64,000 nucleotides of DNA from Shinella fusca. Its GTDB lineage: Bacteria; Pseudomonadota; Alphaproteobacteria; Rhizobiales; Rhizobiaceae. Every line of letters starts with the position of its first letter. Positions within the stretch are counted from its first letter, which is position 1. Below, piece by piece: positions 63,228 through 64,000 of this stretch. The position numbers and the translations under genes are program-made. The DNA lies in assembly GCF_014203155.1 (NCBI RefSeq), contig NZ_JACHIK010000016.1, positions 44,663-108,662 on the forward strand, in the 5' to 3' direction. The notes below the pieces were generated by a model, which did not search any database, had not been told where the DNA came from, and saw nothing but the letters and a program-made list of their open reading frames with translations.

Positions 63228-63360
63228 ACTCCCGCAACGAAAGGCCGGCAGAGGCACTGCAACCTCCCGCAAGTAACTGAATTTAAAGTATTTTTCCCGT
63301 CATTCTTTTGACACGATCAAGCCTTGCACGTTAACCATAGCAAGGTGCGAAAAGCAAAGA

Positions 63361-63388
63361 AAAAGCCCGGCGCAGGCGCCGGGCTTTT
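63361..63388 (-). terminator. Intrinsic terminator of rpsT
   Basis: A 12-bp perfect stem AAAAGCCCGGCG / CGCCGGGCTTTT around a 4-nt loop. On the minus strand it is followed by a T-rich stretch, about 30 bp after the rpsT stop. Confidence 0.92.
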
Positions 63389-63419
63389 ACTAATATTGCA
63401 TAGCTCTCGAAAGGGCTGA

Positions 63420-63686
63420 TCAGGCCGTCATCGCCTTCACGCGGCCGGCAAGGCGCGAAACCTTGCGGGAAGCCGTGTTGGAATGCAGCACGCCCCTGGT
63501 GGCAGCGCGCATCAGTTCCGGCTGGGCAGCCTTGAGGGCCGCAGCGGCGACAGCCTGGTCGCCGGAGGCGATGGCCTCTTCGACCTTGCGGATGAAGTTG
63601 CGGACGCGCGAGCGGCGCGACTTGTTGACTGCGGTGCGCGCGGCGATCTTGCGGGTCGCCTTCTTTGCCGAGGTTGTATTGGCCAT
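63420..63686 (-). CDS. rpsT: 30S ribosomal protein S20
   Basis: An 88-residue, Lys/Arg/Ala-rich ribosomal protein. It begins [20 protein letters not shown] and continues with [19 protein letters not shown], then a C-terminal [20 protein letters not shown], the standard S20 pattern. It binds the 16S rRNA body early in 30S assembly. It is monocistronic with its own promoter (63817-63845) and terminator, and lies next to dnaA as in other Rhizobiaceae. Confidence 0.97.
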   Translation of the reverse strand: MANTTSAKKATRKIAARTAVNKSRRSRVRNFIRKVEEAIASGDQAVAAAALKAAQPELMRAATRGVLHSNTASRKVSRLAGRVKAMTA

Positions 63687-63816
63687 GTATGTCTCTCTTC
63701 AGAAATCTGACACAAACCCCGCCCTCGCCGTGCCGGGTCACTGCGACCTGTCATCAAAGCAATTCGGGAGCAATATCGGAAAACCTCAGAATTCGGCTTT
63801 CCAAACTGTGGGCGGC

Positions 63817-63845
63817 GTATAGCCGGAAACCGCGATGGCGTCAAC
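63817..63845 (-). promoter_or_regulatory. rpsT promoter
   Basis: On the minus strand TTGACG and TATACG are 17 bp apart, a near-consensus housekeeping promoter in the right place and orientation for rpsT. A single GANTC site (63850-63854) sits just upstream of the -35 box. Confidence 0.8.
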
Positions 63846-63948
63846 GCGGATTCTGCAAGAAACGCCGTGCTAGAGCGTGGCGCGGTCCTTCGTATCGGCT
63901 TGTCACGCTTGTCTTATGACTTTCTGCGCCGGACGGGCGAATATGAAC

Positions 63949-63980
63949 CGCTGCGAGAGGGTTGCCTCCCTCTCTCAGCG
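63949..63980. other. Strong hairpin near the right edge
   Basis: CGCTG plus GAGAGGG pair with CCCTCTC plus CAGCG around a 6-nt loop, with one opposed mismatch. No T-run follows on the minus strand, so it may be a rho-independent-like end or an RNA-stability stem for an upstream minus-strand gene outside the window. Confidence 0.55.
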
Positions 63981-64000
63981 GCGAGGGTCGGATCGTTGAA

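Larger units (their letters stand above)
62551..63419. other. Long non-coding interval between dnaA and rpsT
   Basis: About 870 bp without a supported gene. The dnaA-proximal part (62551-63000) is GC-rich; the open frames there have no family resemblance and look like shadows. The distal part (63050-63350) is notably AT-rich and holds a GANTC cluster, a tandem 11-bp repeat, a candidate dnaA promoter and the rpsT terminator. If dnaA is read from the AT-rich part, its leader exceeds 600 nt. Confidence 0.75.
63687..64000. other. rpsT leader and right-edge interval
   Basis: No gene is supported in these 314 bp. They hold the rpsT 5' leader (about 130 nt between promoter and start codon, long enough for autoregulation by S20), the rpsT promoter, and a strong hairpin at 63949-63980 that may end a minus-strand gene lying beyond the right edge. 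Confidence 0.6.

Noticed and set aside
62551..63419. Chromosomal origin of replication next to dnaA
   Set aside because: The AT-rich interval invites this, but there is no array of DnaA boxes, and in Rhizobiales and Caulobacter the origin is found near hemE rather than dnaA.

Overview
The window is a core chromosomal segment of an alphaproteobacterium. GC content is high (roughly two thirds by eye), genes are packed tightly, and gene order points to the Rhizobiaceae (Sinorhizobium/Ensifer, Shinella, Rhizobium, Agrobacterium). Diagnostic runs are trmB-metK-phrR-lnt(actA)-corC-ybeY-phoH-miaB-olsA, murJ-glnD-mutS, tme-olsB, lptC-lptA-lptB-rpoN-hpf-ptsN, grpE-hrcA/rph-VOC-rdgB-hemW, and dnaA-rpsT. 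I cannot name the species. I see no prophage, insertion sequence, CRISPR array, tRNA or rRNA, or defence or secretion island. The only mobile-looking DNA is three intergenic palindromic repeats of the kind scattered through rhizobial genomes.

Layout. 1-13 kb: the N-terminal end of an anti-sigma factor, argB, an EamA transporter, a pyrimidine nucleotidase, an eight-EF-hand secreted protein, a LOG-family protein, the lysine-pathway genes dapD and dapE with two membrane proteins, then def, fmt and truA on the minus strand, then rmuC and a ribokinase. 13-18 kb: a chemoreceptor, a nucleoside hydrolase with a small partner gene, and an Hsp20-DUF1150 pair. 18-40 kb is almost entirely minus strand: tRNA modification (trmB, miaB, tsaB), methionine activation (metK), acid-tolerance genes (phrR, lnt/actA), ribosome maturation (ybeY, rimI), ornithine-lipid synthesis (olsA), metal regulation (fur/mur), Fe-S assembly (nfu), trpS, murJ, glnD and mutS. 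40-50 kb: malic enzyme tme, olsB, a hybrid histidine kinase, lspA, two RNA methyltransferases, coxG-like, lapA-like, ihfB and sppA. 50-56 kb: the plus-strand LPS-export/sigma-54/PTS cluster. 55.8-61 kb: heat-shock genes grpE and hrcA, and rph, rdgB and hemW. 61-64 kb: dnaA and rpsT around a long non-coding interval.

The genes cover envelope building (lptABC, lnt, lspA, murJ, olsA/olsB), nitrogen control (rpoN, glnD, ptsN), stress response (grpE, hrcA, hsp20, usp, phrR) and replication/repair (dnaA, mutS, rdgB, rmuC).

The points most worth a second look are non-coding or architectural: a perfect, spacer-less 112-bp palindrome at 22657-22768; six GANTC (CcrM) sites within 128 bp and a tandem 11-bp repeat between dnaA and rpsT; a repeat whose hairpin carries paired compensatory changes (60830-60918); an eight-EF-hand protein built by internal duplication; and a palindromic operator candidate in front of metK. 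I found no convincing new multi-gene system.
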